DNA of 64,000 nt, from NCBI GenBank assembly GCA_963969595.1, contig OZ018408.1, forward strand, positions 19,465,823 through 19,529,822, given 5' to 3'. The stretch's first letter is position 1, and every line of letters starts with the position of its first letter. The stretch comes from Neckera pumila (taxonomy: Eukaryota > Streptophyta > Bryopsida > Hypnales > Neckeraceae). Under the pieces are notes generated by a model. That model was not told where the DNA came from and did no database searches. It saw only the letters and a list, made by a program, of their open reading frames with translations. Of this stretch, positions 1-11,599 are shown piece after piece. The position numbers and the translations under genes were made by a program.

Positions 1-3000
1 TTCTTTTATACTCATATTGTATATTTCCCACTTGAAGGTTGTATCACCTGATTCTGAAGAAGACGAAGAGCCAAGATGTGAGTGCCCACCTAATATAACA
101 AGTGTGTTGGAGATTGAGCAACTCCATCGCAAAGAACTGAAGGTGGACTCTATAGGACTCATCAATACATTACGCATATAGCCATTTACGAAATCACGCC
201 TTCAGATTCCTCTTTGCCGAATGATTGTAATGGATGAGGTCCGACCAGTTGGCAAAATGGATGTCAAAAGATTGGAAAGTGAGTTTGTAAATGGCTACCG
301 AGATGGTGACCGAGTTTTGTACATTTCACTATATAACAATTTCAAAAAATCTATGGACTTGAGTGAAGAAGAAATTGCGAGATGGAGTCCTCATTGGCAA
401 CATGTCAATGAAGAATTTGAGAAAGAGTTGATGGCAAATGATGACCTTGCCCAATTGAGAGGTAAGATGTTTTATGTGTGGGACGGCAATCATCGTTTGA
501 CGGCATGAATGCGACACATCAACAATTGTCATCCTTAAGAGTTCAACTGGCACTACAGAGTTCATTGCATTGTATTGGATCCAACAGGTCAAGTGGCAAA
601 CTTATTGAATGCCATGAGCGATGTCAACTGGTATGTTTGTTGCTTCATTAAATTATATACGTGAGATCTAAATTTGAATTAATTGTCATTGAATATGTTT
701 TTTGTTCTCATTTAATTACAATGTGTAGGTCTATTGAGCACAATCATGTCAAGAGCACAATTCCAGCTAGGTTGCGCCGAATTAGGAATTTGGAGTTCTA
801 CCCCTTGCCGATTTCAAGGATCTCATCTCCTCTAAAGAATACCAATATTGTGAGAAGGTGAAGGCGATGAGACCAAGTTGGTTTTTGTTGACAGTAAATG
901 TCTTCATCTCCTTCCTGTATAAGGTACAACCGTCTTCCAATTTTCCTTTCTTGCAACATTTATAGATGCTTTATGTGATCTTTTTGACATTTTATTATTC
1001 TATTGTAGTGCGAGATTGCAGCGATCGCCGATGATGCAGCTTGAGAATATACAATGTGGATACCACTCCAAGAGAGGACTGCTCCAGGCATTTGGGAAGC
1101 AATGAAGAATGCCTCAGACAAGTTTGTGAAGGCCATTCATGCCAAAGACTTTGATAAGTGCCTTGCGGTGGCAAATCCAAAGAATAGAAATGATTTTTTG
1201 AAAGAGGTATAAATTCATTTTTACGCAATTTGTAGTTTGAGTATTCAAATTTGTCATTACATTTGATTCAATCTAACGTAAATATTATCATGTGCTCAGA
1301 TTGATCGACATTTTAGCAAGAATTCAGTTCCTGAAATGACAATTGAAAAGCTACAAAAGGTTGCCACTGCCAATATTGAACCAAAACACAAGGCACGGTG
1401 GTTAAGGTGGTGGAATGCGTCTTTGACTGTTTGTCAATCTTACCCCTTTCCAGGGTCCAAAGATAAGGACCTCTTCTGGGATTCATGAATCAATAAGGCT
1501 TCTTTCTGGGCTGAGGTATTGCACTAGCATCAAAGCTCACCTTTTCAATTAAAATTATCATGGTTTTACTTTTGTTTTTTTAACATTTTCAATCTCATTT
1601 TATTAGTTGGAGGAGGCGGTTGTTAAGATGATTGCAAACATTTGCAAAGACAAGAAGATTGTTGTGGACTGGAACGTCCAAGGTGTTTGCAAGCCTTCTA
1701 ATTATATTGAGAGCTGGCGCATCTTTCTTTGGGACAAAGCATTCATTCCATTCTTTGGAAACAAAGATCAAAAACTCTATACAAAGAAGTCTATATTTAA
1801 AGAGTTCCCTGGAACTGTGAATACTATGAGACGTGTTGTATACAGGTACTCTTGTAATTTTTTTATATCTTTGACCGTCAATAATCCTATTGTGTTTTAT
1901 TATTTTGTCCCTATTTGTTATTGTTGAACTATAATGAGATGAAAATGTTTCATTTGTTCTTATTTCATAAATCGGTTGTTGATCATGACAATTGTCTCTT
2001 CAACTTCAGGTACTTCAAGCGAGTTCTACTTCCCAAGAATGCAATCTTGACAAAGGCCCAACCACCCTTCTTCCTTTCTTGGTTACAGAAAGACTCGAAC
2101 CTTTGCATGTACACTTTTGAGCAATTGAAGAAATTCAAAGCTCCACATGTGGAAGCGGGAGGGTGGTACCTTGATTGTCATCAAAACTACATCCCTGACT
2201 CAAAAGTTGTAGAGAGGACAAATCTCGATGGTGGAAAGCTTGTTTCTATTGATCCTGACGATGCGCAAGAAGTGAATCCTACAGAAACTTAGCCACAAGA
2301 GAAGGCGCCAAGGAAGAAGCGGCTCACAAAGAAGGAAAAGGAGGAGCTAGAGAAGGTGGCAAAAGAAAAGGGGGAGAAAAAACAAGCAGAGAAAGAACAA
2401 GTGGAGAAAGAGAAGTCGTAAGCAAATGAGCTTGTTGCTATGCCCTCTGAGAGTCACAAGACGACAAGTCAGTCAGACCAGGCCATGATGACGGCTTTAT
2501 ACCCGTTGCTCTAGATTGCTCTTTATCAAATGTTGTTCACGCCCCTGCTAATTGACTTTGCAAGAAAAAACAGCGCATGTTTCCTTCAGTCAGCTCTTCT
2601 ATGGTAGAGCCACGCTCGACTCATGTTTTTGTAGAGTGTATTTCTATCAGTACTCTTCTAAACAGTTTACAAGAGCACAGTGGCCCAGATCCTTGATGCA
2701 TTAGGCTGCACAAAACCATTGCCAAGGTATTGTGTCCTAAATTTAATCCAACACTTTTTGTTTTATTCCATTGCCTTGAAGGTTTCAATTCTAACATAAG
2801 ATGTATGAAATGTATAGATTAGTACTATTTGGCGTCGTACTGTTACATCTGATTTTTGCAAGCAGAACAAGCACACAGGTTTTGATTTGATCATTGCAGA
2901 CATCCCCAAAAATCTCCCCGTTCCAGGCATTTCGACTTCAATTCCAAACTGGAACACACGCACTGAAAACTATGTGGAGACTCTTTTTGAGATGGCTGAT

Positions 3001-4236
3001 ATGTATTTGCACGATGATGGTGCCATCCTACTCATACATTGTGACGACTGCAATTTGCTAAAAGAAATTGATGAATTGGCTAACCAATACGACATGAAGT
3101 TGGCCAAAGATTGGTGGGGAATCAATGAGCTGCATCTTGCATCTGCACGTGATCCATCAATGATGGTAAATTGAGAATTATTATTATACATCTTAACCAC
3201 TTGTAAGAATCAGGGAGGATGGTTGAATTTGAGTTTATATGCTTCAATTGTAGAGATGGGTATAGTGAATTCAATTTTCTCTTCTAATATTAAACTATTG
3301 AATTGTTGCAGTCTGTTTGGTTTTGGATTCAACTGTTCATTTGACGAGAGATTCCTTCAGGATTTTCATTCCAAGAGAACCGCGATTCTTCTTATGATGG
3401 TGAACCAATAGAGAAAAATGATGCTGTCTTCAATCTCACGGATGCCGAAAATCTTATTATAACCGAGTAAGTTCCATGGAGAGGTCCGCGCGAGAAGAAC
3501 TTACCCTTCATGCGAGATCTCATCCTCCAATTTTGCAAGCCTGGAGATATTGTCCTTGATTGCAAAGCTGCAACAGGTACCTTTTTATTTTCTACAGTAT
3601 CAAGTTCTATTCATGATTGCATAGAACCCAATCTTTATAAATATGTATTCATATATCTTTTGTTTTCTATTAGGATCGTCCATCAAGGCTTGTTTGGAGA
3701 CTGGGCGACACAACTTGGCTTTAGAAGATGATCCTCTCATCTTTAAGGCCATAATTGCTCCATTCACCCCTATCATAGTCTCTACTCCTTCATCCAAAGA
3801 GAGGGTCACTACTCCACCGCCTAATCAGCCACCTACAAAGAAGCCAAAGAGAAATCGATTCATCTCTTATACGTAAGTTGTGATTCATTTGTTTTGTCCC
3901 AAGTTTTGATTTTATGAGTATATTTCATTATACTTAATGGTTCTTGTATTGTATCTTACTCATTCCAACCTTTATTTTTTGGCTTGTAGAAGCACTGTGG
4001 TAGATCGGGTGCAAGATGCAATTCAACAGAGTCCGCCTTTCAGTTTTGATCTTCCCATTTATGCAAAAAAGATTGCTTAATTATTTGTTGAAGCATACTT
4101 TCCAATAGTGAAGCGACAAAAACTTGGATATAATCCAAAGGTCAAGAAGTACTTGGATATAGAGGCAGATCAAGGAGAAGAATTTGAGGTTGAAGCTGAA
4201 GCCTCTAGTGATTGCAACTCTAGTGACAGTTCTTGA
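1..4236 (+). pseudogene. Decayed multi-exon gene: ParB-like domain plus N4/N6 DNA methyltransferase-like domain (5' end outside window)
   Basis: About ten exons can be followed by GT-AG borders (roughly 1-630, 729-923, 1009-1206, 1300-1515, 1607-1845, 2010-2726, about 2820-3164, about 3311-3576, 3674-3872, 3990-4236). Exon 1 carries VWDGNHRLTA (near 475-505), resembling the DG-x-HR-x-x-A motif of ParB/sulfiredoxin-type nucleases. The middle exons encode a charged Lys/Glu-rich coiled-coil-like stretch (2290-2420). Exon 7 reads DLIIADIPKNLP, in the place of the DPPY catalytic motif of amino-methyltransferases. Exon 8 reads GDIVLDCKAATG and runs on into SSIKACLETGRHNLALEDD, like the AdoMet-binding motif I, so the motif order is that of beta-class enzymes. 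The C-terminus is acidic and Ser-rich. The frame is broken: stops at 179, 506, 536, 1042, about 1486, 2290 and 2419, and a frameshift near 806. Splice sites are kept, so this is a duplicated genomic copy, not a retrocopy. Domain calls are by motif only. Confidence 0.6.
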
Positions 4237-4239
4237 GTG

Positions 4240-6440
4240 GTTTTTATTTTTGAGTGTATTTGACTATTGCGGCTCTAAATCTAAATTGCCATATAGTTTT
4301 TTGGTATTTGTTTTATTATATTTATTTTATCACGGCATTTACTAGTGTGTTTTCAATTTGAATATGCAAGCGGGTCAAATACATTAGTCTTTGTATTGCC
4401 GAACAGAACTATGGACGTTCTATATTGTATAGTACTTACTGCAAGCAAGTTATTCTCTCATTTCCTTTATTATGCGATGTCTTCATTAAATTGACCAAAC
4501 TTCTACATTTCATTGTTTGAACGTTGTTATTGCCAATGCATTCACATGGAGCCATTGTGTACCTACCATAATTGTAATATGAGTCCAATTTATTTGGACT
4601 AAGTTAATTGGAAGGCTATCAATCCATTTTTCTATTTCAAGAATGCAGTAGAGATGCTAGTGGGTGAGTGGATGAAAATCAAAACACATTTGTTTGACAT
4701 TGAGGCTAAGTTTGTAGATTCCATACACATCTCAGCATGCTGACGAGCGAGGTGATACATCCGCAACTTTCCTATACAAGGCAAAAAAAAGTTTATCAAA
4801 GATCCTCCGATGACAATGAGAGCTTTCAAGTCTTTACCAATGCGGCTCGAGCTTGTTGATGCAACTGCCAAACCGTATACTTCCTTCTTCTACGTGGGGA
4901 ATGTAGGGATGCTAGTTGGCAAGTGGAAGAGAATTGAAACGCATATATTGGACATTGACAGTGACTTCATTACCTTTTTTTCATCCATTTCTTTCATCCA
5001 TTTTGATTTTTTAAATCCTCCATTACATATATATGTAATTTGCATTTCTTTACATCTTAAGGAATTTAGATAGTTTCTGTAATATGTAATTAGTAATTTA
5101 GACTGCATGTATAAGCAGTGAATGTTTTTCAGAAGCTTCACCCTAAAGCTCTTTTCAAAATTAAGTCGTGAATATATGTGTATAGTGTCAAGTTTGTAGA
5201 GTCTACAAACAAATTGCAGAGAGCCCTACCCTTAGGCCACAATAATATCTTGATCCACTAGTTGTCCTCCCTCAAAAACTGCTAAAGTAGGAGCCCCTAT
5301 CACCCCGAGCCACGTGACGCCCAATGATGGCATTTAAGGCTGATCAAGCAATCTCAGTCACCCCTAACACTATGCCACGTGTTGTCATTGGGCATGCCGT
5401 CCGTTCCAAAATCCGATTTTTGTGGTCTTCAAAATCCCTGGTCATGCAGGCGTGTAACTTTGATTATATTTGCGCCATACAGTCTCTTCCGCCTTGTTTC
5501 ATCTCTCTAAGAGGATAGCTCCAACTCAATCTATTATGCCGGGCAAACTGCTATAACATTGTAGGGTGTTTTCAATGCATGTAGCTAGCTACCATTTTCC
5601 CTATTTTGGTTTTCATTCCTATTACGGCTTCAATTTGGTGTAGTGGAGTTAGCAATCTCCGGAATGGAAGTTCAATTGATATCATTATCCCACAAGAACA
5701 CCCTCTTCGTGACATTCATCATGCATTTTCTTTAGGCAAACGACATACTCCTCGATGAACCGTCTTGAGTCCATTAGCTGCATCCCTCTATGATTGCAAC
5801 ATAACCAAAGCGAGAGGTTGTCACAATAGTGACACCGCAGGAATCCAAAGAGAATGCCCTCGCAAGATTGTGATTGATGGGACGGACAGTTCATTTACTC
5901 AACATGTTAAGGGATGAATGCAGTATTGGGCTCAAGAAATGCACGATGGATGTCACGAATATGGTGAACTTATGGGAACATATGATAGATCTTTTAATGA
6001 GTGCGACATCTCCCTCTATCTTTTCCGAAAATGTTTCTTGTGATGTTGGTTAGTGGAGAAACTTGGACATTGCTCAAAAAAGAACTGCATGGATGCCAAA
6101 TCAGGGATAGGTACATTTCCTATTATGGTCGACGGTGCTCTTCAACTATCTCTTGGGAAGAGATGCACCATAGACTCCGTGCGTTCTAGGCGCAGAGTTG
6201 TTCTCAAACTTGGAGAGCAATGCCATTAGATTTGGGACTTTGGACTATGCTAGCAATGTAAGCATGAGTTCTTTTTCCTGTGGTCTTCAAAATCCTTCCC
6301 CATGTTACTCAAGTTTATGCATGCATTGGCAAGGCTGCTACCTACCAACTCTTTCAGCCAGTTGTAGTTGTCCTCCATCAAGACCGGAGCCTATCTGCCC
6401 CATGGCAACTTGTCCGTTGCACATAATATATTTACCCTAT
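4240..6440. other. Unassigned stretch with gene-like fragments
   Basis: No intact gene recognised. Two short related coding-like pieces occur, near 4640-4715 (contains EMLVGEWMKIKTH) and near 4885-4970 (contains GMLVGKWKRIETH). The similarity suggests an old internal duplication of one exon. A further coding-like piece lies near 5685-6000 with several stops. None matches a family I know, and all are broken. Confidence 0.3.
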
Positions 6441-6850
6441 TTTCATCCAATTTTATCATTTGTTTCTTCATTAATAGTAGCCCTTGAATTTTCCTTCATT
6501 CCATCCAATTATTTAATTTTTGTATTCACACATGTTTTTATCGAATTTTTTAATGCATTTCTAATCCAACTTTTTCATCCACTTTCTTTCATTTTTTAAT
6601 CTAGTTCTATCCTTTTTTTTAATATAGATTCATCCAATTTTTCATTCCAATTCATCCAATTTTCCATCCAATTTCATCCACCCTAAACCAAACTCATCCA
6701 ATTTTTTCATCCAAATTCGTCCACCTTTTTCATCCATACTCATCTATTTTTTCCATCCAAATTAATCCATTTTTTCATCCAAATTATTCTCCTTTTAAAA
6801 ATACTTTCATTATAGTTTTCATCCTACTTGATCTATTTTTTTATTTTTTT
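6440..6850. repeat. Degenerate (TTTTTCATCCAAAT)n pyrimidine-rich repeat
   Basis: Around thirty imperfect repeats of a 12-20 base unit built on TTTTTCATCCAA(A)TT, strongly pyrimidine-biased on the plus strand. Low-complexity tandem DNA; no coding potential. Confidence 0.8.
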
Positions 6851-6982
6851 GTTAGAAGAAGTTGCTCCCCGCTCGCCGCTCCACACTCCACGCTCGCGTG
6901 ATAGCATTCCTTCCTTTGATCTTAGTCAGTCCAATCTTGTAATCACATCTTGAATAACATCCAACACAATAGAGTTATTTGT

Positions 6983-7011
6983 AAAGTCCCCTCCAGTTTG
7001 GAGGGGACTTT
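6983..7011. other. Perfect 13-bp stem hairpin
   Basis: The arms AAAGTCCCCTCCA and TGGAGGGGACTTT are exact reverse complements with a 3-base GTT loop, and weak pairing continues outward (TTTGT / ACAAA). It lies about 390 bases upstream of the broken transposase at 7397. It may be a fused or foldback transposon terminus; no matching copy was found downstream. Confidence 0.6.
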
Positions 7012-7396
7012 TTCACAAATTTCCTCCGACGGAGTAAAAACACAAAGTCAGCTAGAGTTTTGAAACTCCAACCAACAGATGGGGAGTTCTGCGATTCTCG
7101 GGGATATATCTGATGATGTCATCTTCCTCCCCCGACGGGTGGCGAAGCACCTAACGCATCTTGCTTGCAACTTCGACTGCATCGGACCTTTTTCTCACAA
7201 ATGTATTGCTCCAGGGCCCAGATGCACATCGATTTAGGGTCCTCATGATTGCTGCAGTGAATGTAGTGGGTTTCAAAATATGATTTTGATCATTCTTAGG
7301 TTCAGGTGAAACTGGTTTCTCGTTGTTGGTGTTCAGTTTGAGTTATCCACTTTCGGTGAGTTCTGGTGGTCGTTAGGGCGATCTGTTAGGGCGGAG

Positions 7397-8541
7397 ATGG
7401 ATAGCAGTACATCAGATTCGTACTCCTCATCAGAGAGTGATGAGGAGCAGGCCATACTTGTCATTCAATTAGCAATGCAGAGCACGATGGAGTTCCTTCA
7501 CACAAACAAATTGGAGGAAGGTGGGCAGGAGTCACTAAACCCCAATGAAGGTGTTCATGATGTGCTAGGATCCATGATGTCTACTACAGCTTTGTTTAAA
7601 GTTCTAACAAACTCCTCCATTTCTGAATTTGCAGAATTATGCCAATTGGTTTGTCCAACAATTGTAGACCATGCACGATCTATAGGTGTTGTTTGTATCA
7701 TATCAGGGCATCCGTCTAAGCTGAGTCCAGAACAACGATTGCTTAGCTTCTTGCTGTATAAGAAGCACGATCCTACTACAACCTTGCCAAGTTTCCTCTG
7801 GAATTAGTCAAAGTCCTCAGTTATAAGTGATTAAGTTTTTATTGCTAGTTGTGTGAGTTGGGCTTTGAGGAATGAAATCAAATGGCCTGACGTATGGAGA
7901 GGCAGGCCTTAGCTTCTATGGTGCCTGGATTTCCAGGGTGTATTGGGATTATTGATGGTACCTTGGTCAAGATTCGTAGGCCATGGAAAAATCCAGATCA
8001 TAGCAAGTGGTTCAACGGTCGCAAGAAAATGTATTGCATGAACAACGTCGTCACTATGGATCACCATGGTTTGTTTATTTATATAGATTCTACCTACCCC
8101 GGGTCATTTTATGATGTGAGCTGCCTACACGCATCACAGCTGCACGGGATATGGCATGAGCATTTTGCTCATAACGACGTCAACCAGTATTTTGAATACG
8201 TGCTTGGGGACTTATGGTACGTTGGTACGAAAATGTTTATTATGAGACGGATTCAAGGCCATGAGATGGGTGAGGGGATCTCACAAGAAGTGGTAATGCT
8301 TGGAACAAGATGCATGTAGGCTATCGCATTCAAGTGGAGTGGGGCATTGGAGGTTTGAAGCAAAAGTGGCGAAGGCTGATGAAACGATTTGACAACCAAA
8401 GGCCACAATTTTGTCATTTTTTTTGAGGCTGCTGCAAAGTTAAATAACTTCCTTCATCGCCGCCGCATAAACTTCAATGCTATTGTTCCAGATGAGCAAG
8501 AAGAAAACAAGGAGCACTTTGGCTGGGGTGCGGATTTCTAA
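7397..8541 (+). pseudogene. HARBI1-type (PIF/Harbinger) DDE nuclease, broken
   Basis: Encodes a HARBI1-like nuclease, the transposase subunit that cuts DNA in PIF/Harbinger transposition. The N-terminal part (7397-7804) is acidic and Ser-rich, then reads SPEQRLLSFLLYKKHD, typical of this subfamily. The catalytic part shows all three acidic residues: IIDGTLVKIRRPW (first D), PGSFYDVSCL (second D) and VEWGIGGLKQKWRRLMKRFD (E). A C-terminal FLHRRRINF segment ends at TAA 8539-8541. The frame is destroyed: stops at 7805 and 7841 (the first probably an old Trp codon), and frameshifts near 7890, 8295 and 8408. No terminal inverted repeats were recognised around it. The subfamily differs from the transposase at 39.8-41.1 kb. 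Confidence 0.85.
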
Positions 8542-9218
8542 CCATTGCAGCATCAATTGTTGTCACTGCTTTGGGTTTAGGGTTTGCTCTTTTTTTGTGA
8601 TTTCAATCTAAGCTGCTAATGAGGGCAGCTTTGGGTCATTACACCTTCACATGCTGATTTAGCCAGGTTATATTCTTAGCTTCAGCAGCTACAACTCATG
8701 TTTTCGAAGCTACAGACTTCGAAGTCTAGATTTTTTTTATCAAAATTCATTACCTTTGATGACGATATTGGGGAAATCCAGGAAATGTACCTCTAGAGGA
8801 TCAAGCATTTCCTTTTGTGTCACAATGATCTGCTTAGGTTGTTCTTCAACTAGAAGGAAACGTTGTCGTGTAGAGAGAGTTTGCCTCAGAAAATCGCAGA
8901 GATTTTAGCTGCAATTTGAAATAGTTTAGGACTAGGGTGTGTAACGATCACGTTGAATCTTGTACCTCAAACCTTGAATCTTCTACTTAGAACGTTGAAT
9001 CTTCAACTTCACCTTGAAACTGCTCCTTGTTGGCCTATCATGAGGTTGGCTCTAAACGGATCAGGGTTCGGTCAGGTAGGTGATAAGAAACCACAGTCCT
9101 CGGACAGGTAAAACGAGACAGCATAACACGAGATGCCGTCCGGATGATGGGCTCCTAAACTTTTAAACTCCCGGTGACCAGCTTTAAGAACCAAGCTTCA
9201 CCGTGAGAACAAGCAAGT
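8542..9218. other. No gene seen
   Basis: AT-rich, no sustained coding signal. A short imperfect repetition of TTGAATCTT (about 8950-9010) is the only pattern noticed. Confidence 0.5.
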
Positions 9219-9298
9219 CTCGACCATGTGGGCAATTAACCCCACTTTGTCACCCAGTTTCGACCATGTGGGCAATTAACCCCACTTCGTCACCCACG
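9219..9298. repeat. Tandem duplication, 40-bp unit, two copies
   Basis: The unit beginning CGACCATGTGGGCAATTAA starts at 9221 and again at 9261, with one visible difference (TTTGT versus TTCGT). A (CA)n-like run follows at about 9368-9393, and CTCCAATCTGTAACTTCAAC is duplicated at about 9411-9450. Confidence 0.85.
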
Positions 9299-9489
9299 AC
9301 ACAAAATGAGGCTAGCAATGGTGTAAACCAAGCCGCCCGCAACAACAAAGTTTACAAAGCCACAAGCCACACACACACACACATACACACACAAGTCTTC
9401 AACACTTCCTCCAATCTGTAACTTCAACCTCCAATCTGTAACTTCAACCTCCAATTCGTAAGCTGAACTTTGGGTGAGTGCCTCCAACG

Positions 9490-10010
9490 TTCCACAGCTT
9501 CAAATGAGATGAGTAACAGCTCTTTGAAAAGCTAGCACAAACTCCTACATCTCCTCCAAGTTTCAAACAATTCTAAGACTCTGTCCAACTTCTATGGCCA
9601 TCCAAAGTTTCGGCCTTGAGAAAGAAGGGCAGCAGACCCTCTTTCACTTCTTCACTCACAACTCACTCATACAAACTCCAAATAAAATGAGTGATAGCTT
9701 CATGAATAGCTAACACAATCTTCTACATTTTCTTTAAATCTCAAAAAATTCTAAAACTTTGTCCAATATCTATGGCCATCCAAAGTTTCAGCCTTGAGAT
9801 AAAAAGGGCAGCAGACCCTCCTTCACTTCCACACTCACAACTCACTCATAAGAACTCCAAAAGGAACGAATGATAGCTTTATGAAAAGTTAATACAATTT
9901 TTTATACTCTCTTCAAATCTCATTGTAAATCAAGAACCTGTCCGTCTTTTATGGCTGATCGAAGTCTCTGCCTTTTAGTTTCAAAGGCAACAAAACCCCT
10001 TCCATTCAAA
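9490..10010. repeat. Diverged tandem repeat, about 178-bp unit, about three copies
   Basis: Successive units share GAGTAACAGC/GAGTGATAGC/GAATGATAGC (9510, 9689, 9866), then a CTATGGCCATCCAAAGTTT block and AAGGGCAGCAGACCCTC. The spacing of about 177-179 is near nucleosomal length, as in many plant satellites. The array is small and decayed at its right edge. Confidence 0.75.
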
Positions 10011-10493
10011 CTAGCACAACTTTTGATTCACAACTCCAAATCAAGCAAATGAGATCAATTTAAAAAATACACACCATGATACACAACTCCTCCAAATTTC
10101 ATTTCAAAACTCTTCAAACTCCCAACACAATAGCCCTCCAAACATTTGGGGTCCTCTCTACACTCACAATGAGAGAGAAGATCCATAGTGTCCCCTTTTT
10201 CCTCACCCTATCTTCATTCTAACCACACAAACAAGTGGGGTCAGCCCTTAATTCACTCTCCAAGGCTACAACAACAATAATTGAGCACTGATTTGGCCCA
10301 CAATTATTTCTTTATCTTTAACTTAGAAGGAAATTCATTCAAGTTCACCGAGAAGGCAAACTATTTGAATAATTTCCTCATGCTACTTTACAAATACAAA
10401 ACTAATGCAAGAAAGCACTCCAACTATGGAATGAAGAACTCAAACTCAACACACGTCTAGTAGAGGTAAAAAACTAGAGTTTCAATCAAAATA

Positions 10494-10952
10494 TCACTCC
10501 ATCTGCAGGAATTTGAGGATGCGTTTGATGGTAGCAGCAACATAATCGGCACGATCCGCCTTAGTTAAAGGATTGACTGGTCCTTCCAACCATCGTTGAT
10601 GACCACGACTCCCCTCGATAGGCTTGACCATGCAATAATATTGATCTTCGGTCAAACCTTCAAAACCTCCTTCAAATGTCATTTCACGGTTGCCGGGCTC
10701 AACGCATCCAACTTGTAACAAGATCACTAATGTCCGAGCGTCACGTTTCAGATTTCCATGCCATCGTTTCTCCATACGAGGTTGTTTTGGTGGTCGAGAT
10801 GGCCCGGCTTCATCTTGTGGTTGCTCATGCGGTAATGGAAGACCCAGCGATAGTTGAGGTTGATCTGATAATTGCGATAGAGAAAATTCAAACTCACGCT
10901 CCGGTTGAGATTCTTCATCTTGAGACTCAGAAAAAACCCTCCAGTTCGACAT
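10494..10952 (-). CDS. Hypothetical 152-residue protein
   Basis: An uninterrupted ATG-to-stop frame. Residues 1-60 are rich in Ser, Gln, Glu and Pro and look disordered. Residues about 60-152 look globular, with KRDARTLVILLQVGC and GGFEGLTEDQYYCMVKPIEG, and the protein ends in a basic/hydrophobic helix-like segment. I recognise no family. It lies on the same strand as, and about 180 bases beyond, the PRP8 and phosphatase fragments, so it may belong to the same patchwork or transposon. An alternative is a chance or remnant ORF. Confidence 0.35.
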   Translation of the reverse strand: MSNWRVFSESQDEESQPEREFEFSLSQLSDQPQLSLGLPLPHEQPQDEAGPSRPPKQPRMEKRWHGNLKRDARTLVILLQVGCVEPGNREMTFEGGFEGLTEDQYYCMVKPIEGSRGHQRWLEGPVNPLTKADRADYVAATIKRILKFLQME

Positions 10953-11128
10953 TCTAAACCTAAAATAGAAAACAACTACAACTTATGGAATTTGATGAAG
11001 CGCTTAGGCAGATCCGTTTTCTTATATAGATGTCATGCACCTCAACAAGAAGGCGTCACCTTGAAGCTACTTGATAAAACATATAATATATATTTTTGCA
11101 CTATGTACAAATGTACAACACGACAACA

Positions 11129-11560
11129 TACTAAGGCAACTACTTCTTCTGCTATTTTCCACATGGCCAGTTGTCCCAGACGTTTTTGTCCTACCCACAC
11201 GCTGGTATGAATGGCCTTCAAGAAAAGTTGTCCAGTCCCGGAGTTGAAAATAAAAATGGCACCATTGATAGGCTTGGTGGTCAAATTTCCTTTGCATGTC
11301 TTATGTATAGTCACACGATACACATTAGTATCATCGACAAACCAGATGTTCTGGTTGCTAAAATGATCTCCATAATTTTGGGATGATACATAAAGCTTAG
11401 TAGGCTCAGATGAATACAGTTGCAGCCCTTTTCTTACACGCTCCCTCAACACATATAGTGCTGGATTAGCCTTCATCATCTTGTTGATAGCCTATGCAAA
11501 GATCGGCTTGGAACCAGGAACCAGTTGCCGATCGCAGCATGCAAATTGTAGGCCAAGTCT
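11129..11560 (-). pseudogene. PRP8 (spliceosome core) gene fragment, RNase H-like domain region
   Basis: The translation contains [51 protein letters not shown] and [17 protein letters not shown], diagnostic of the RNase H-like domain of the very conserved U5 snRNP protein PRP8. Only about 140 of some 2,300 residues are present. The upstream part (LAYNLHAAIGNWF, near 11540) is in another frame, so there is at least one frameshift, and homology stops at about 11129. Substitutions at near-invariant positions support decay. The 5' edge at about 11560 sits within a few dozen bases of the purple acid phosphatase pseudogene's 3' end, same strand. Confidence 0.8.
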
Positions 11561-11599
11561 AACCTATTTGATTATTTTTTATTCTTTTTGAATGATTTC

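Noticed and set aside
7397..8541. Calling a complete transposon around the first HARBI1 pseudogene
   Set aside because: I could not find matching inverted ends or a target duplication; the hairpin at 6983 has no downstream partner.
9203..10010. CRISPR-like array
   Set aside because: Repeats are adjacent and diverged with no spacers of uniform length, and the sequence is eukaryotic.
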